This document shows, piece after piece, positions 35,001 to 35,270 of a stretch of DNA of 35,270 nt. Where the stretch lies: the NCBI GenBank assembly GCA_963972425.1, contig CAXAUF010000029.1:1-35270 (forward strand). The letters run 5' to 3'. Numbering within the stretch: position 1 is the first letter of the stretch; each line of letters opens with the position of its first letter. The notes beneath the pieces are model-generated. The model did not search any database. It was not told the DNA's origin and worked only from the letters and a program-made list of their open reading frames with translations. A program made the position numbers and the translations under genes. Origin of the DNA: Algorimicrobium sp002414705. Lineage in GTDB: Bacteria; Bacteroidota; Bacteroidia; Flavobacteriales; Flavobacteriaceae.

Positions 35001-35099
35001 GCGAGTGAGGTGGATATGTCTAACTTACAAACAGGTGCTTACTTTGTTAAAGTAACTATTGGTAATGCTACCAAAACAATTCGTGTTATTAAAAACTAA
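32007..35099 (+). CDS. large multidomain T9SS cargo protein with five PPC-like sandwiches
   Basis: A 1030-residue secreted protein. Signal: MKKNLLLTMFALCFITFGFS, cleaved near residue 20. Five beta-sandwich modules of prepeptidase (PPC)-like type lie at about 23-152, 247-372, 465-595, 605-722 and 811-943; each has a WF/YSF strand and a TYYI/TYYV strand. Three connecting modules of about 80 residues, each with a DC near the start and a GPY motif, lie at about 158-240, 373-461 and 729-810. Modules three and four are joined by PPPPPV without such a connector. CPPANDD recurs at 462-468 and 810-816. The type A sorting domain begins at about 955: YYPNPVNNVLNV, VYNMLGQEVL, LQTGAYFVKV and TIRVIKN. No catalytic domain is seen; adhesion or structural use is likely. 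Confidence 0.88.
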   Translation: MKKNLLLTMFALCFITFGFSQTDCGTALALTPGTPQAGVTAAGGSFPDGNGAPTNPCSSNYNDNEYWFQYTAVETGETLDLTITDLAVTYYGLFILDNCPGSTPTCVASDTNGSSTANLTVSSPALTAGTTYYIVLTEWAESSTAFTLNSVLNAAPTCTTAVVDSATVVDDCGASQFSVDVVVSDAGDGSVITDGLGGSFPIIAGTVSAGPYTIGDVITLTVEHSDSDCDFELGDFESECTLPGEICENSIIIGALPYTTTDNTSNYGDDYGSADEPCSTSGYLTGDDVVYSFTPVTDMSVNMTTSGTGSWTGLFIYEQCPFVTCVDSDTQSSGNPSIPEVSLVGGTTYYIVISTYPSPQSTAYTLDITENTCTAASATFTVISDCVVSGGFLVEVDVTDLGTATALTISDDQANPSQPLTAIGTLTFGPYVNGTDVVITINDDNDDDSCTVTSSAITQAACPPANDDCTNAIGLTVNTDFDCGTVTSGTVLGATDSAVSGSTCFGSDDDDVWYSFVASATSHRVSLTNISGSVSDMYHVTYAAAPGCGSLGAAIQCSDGDTSNPMGLTIGETYYVQVYTYTSTPGQDTTFDICIGTPPPPPVNVDCANATPIACGETINATSVGSTGNQEGSGCSIGNNGIWFTFTGTGADITLASTASFDHEVALSSGSCGALVNINCDDQSSGAESHTFTSVLNETYYVYIAHYSSGNTSTGTISLTLTCAVVPTCTPADATATVVEDCVAETYVVNVDVTTVGNATEISDGIATYPISGTGIIAVGPYATGTPVTLNIVHDDADCDFTLGTYNFVCPPANDDIMNPVKLEVGSAVCEDPVIGTNVGATDSVEAGASCGTPEGDVWFQIEIPNTGEITVETSSSGGIADTVMAIYSGMPGSLVEVDCDDDDGAGSFSSIALTGQTPGDIYYVRVWEYQNNAFGTFSICAWSPTTLSVDTNVIEGFSYYPNPVNNVLNVKAQTNISNVAVYNMLGQEVLRTAPNTVASEVDMSNLQTGAYFVKVTIGNATKTIRVIKN

Positions 35100-35127
35100 T
35101 AAACGAAGTAGTTATTAAACTATATAG

Positions 35128-35160
35128 AAAAACCCAGACGAAAGTCTGGGTTTTTTGTTT
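35128..35160 (+). terminator. intrinsic terminator after the large T9SS gene
   Basis: A 12-bp stem (35128-35139 with 35144-35155) closed by a GAAA tetraloop and ending in a T-run. It begins 29 bases after the stop codon. Confidence 0.9.
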
Positions 35161-35209
35161 TATATATTTTAAGGATATTAAAGTGTTTAGAATGGAATAT
35201 TTAATTTTC

Positions 35210-35270
35210 TAACAACTAACAACTAACAACTAACAACTAACAACTAACAACTAACAACTAACAACTAACA
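35210..35270. repeat. heptanucleotide tandem repeat (TAACAAC)n
   Basis: Eight perfect copies of TAACAAC plus five bases of a ninth run to the last base of the window, so the true length is unknown. It starts about 50 bases after the terminator of the T9SS gene. A seven-base unit would shift the frame if it lay in a gene; here it is in intergenic DNA as far as visible. Confidence 0.95.

Noticed and set aside
35210..35270. Repeat array as CRISPR
   Set aside because: The units are seven bases long and directly adjacent, with no spacers, and no cas genes are present.

Overview
The window looks like chromosomal DNA of a marine-type Flavobacteriaceae bacterium (Bacteroidota). The reasons are: low GC; four secreted proteins ending in type IX secretion (T9SS) type A sorting domains; promoters of the Bacteroidota form TTG-N19-TAnnTTTG in front of the two ribosomal-protein genes; DUF4199, DUF6263, GlmU-like and DUF3307/SatD families usual in this group; a type B L31; and a CarB that lacks the C-terminal allosteric domain. 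The genus cannot be named from sequence alone. Most of the window is ordinary core genome. I see no prophage, transposase, CRISPR array, tRNA or rRNA.

Layout. 1-3840 (minus): DUF4199 membrane protein, polyisoprenyl-type GT2 glycosyltransferase, phosphohexomutase and the start of an MsbA-like ABC exporter. 4058-6384 (plus): rpmE2 (L31 type B) with its own promoter and terminator, a GlmU-family sugar nucleotidyltransferase and a YhhN-like membrane protein. 6376-9257: an orphan peptide-binding lipoprotein, a T9SS cargo protein and a small degenerate GNAT protein. 9374-12472 (plus): alpha/beta hydrolase, lytic transglycosylase and cardiolipin synthase. 12474-13926 (minus): a TPR membrane protein and a DUF6263 exported protein. 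13995-18128 (plus): rpmH (L34), carB and a second T9SS cargo. 18206-18790 (minus): a blue-copper (cupredoxin) protein with a T9SS tail.

18887-20326 (minus): a two-gene SatD-DUF3307 operon preceded by four evenly spaced, alternating TATTCC/GGAATA half-sites. This is the most attractive candidate for an uncharacterised regulatory system. 20372-22697 (minus): acyl-CoA thioesterase, a small anchored protein and RmuC. 22773-25197 (minus): a tight three-gene glycosylation cassette (GT2, small anchored protein, GT-C-like membrane enzyme).

25272-31676 is a vitamin B12 uptake locus. A btuF-btuC-btuD-like ABC system reads leftward. A cobalamin riboswitch followed by a BtuB-like TonB receptor and a BtuG-like surface lipoprotein reads rightward. 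A 35-codon predicted membrane ORF lies between them. Together they would capture cobalamin at the cell surface, move it across the outer membrane and import it through the inner membrane.

31677-32006 is a palindrome-rich intergenic region with a 53-nt near-perfect hairpin. 32007-35099 encodes a 1030-residue multidomain T9SS cargo protein. The window ends inside a (TAACAAC)n heptanucleotide tandem repeat.
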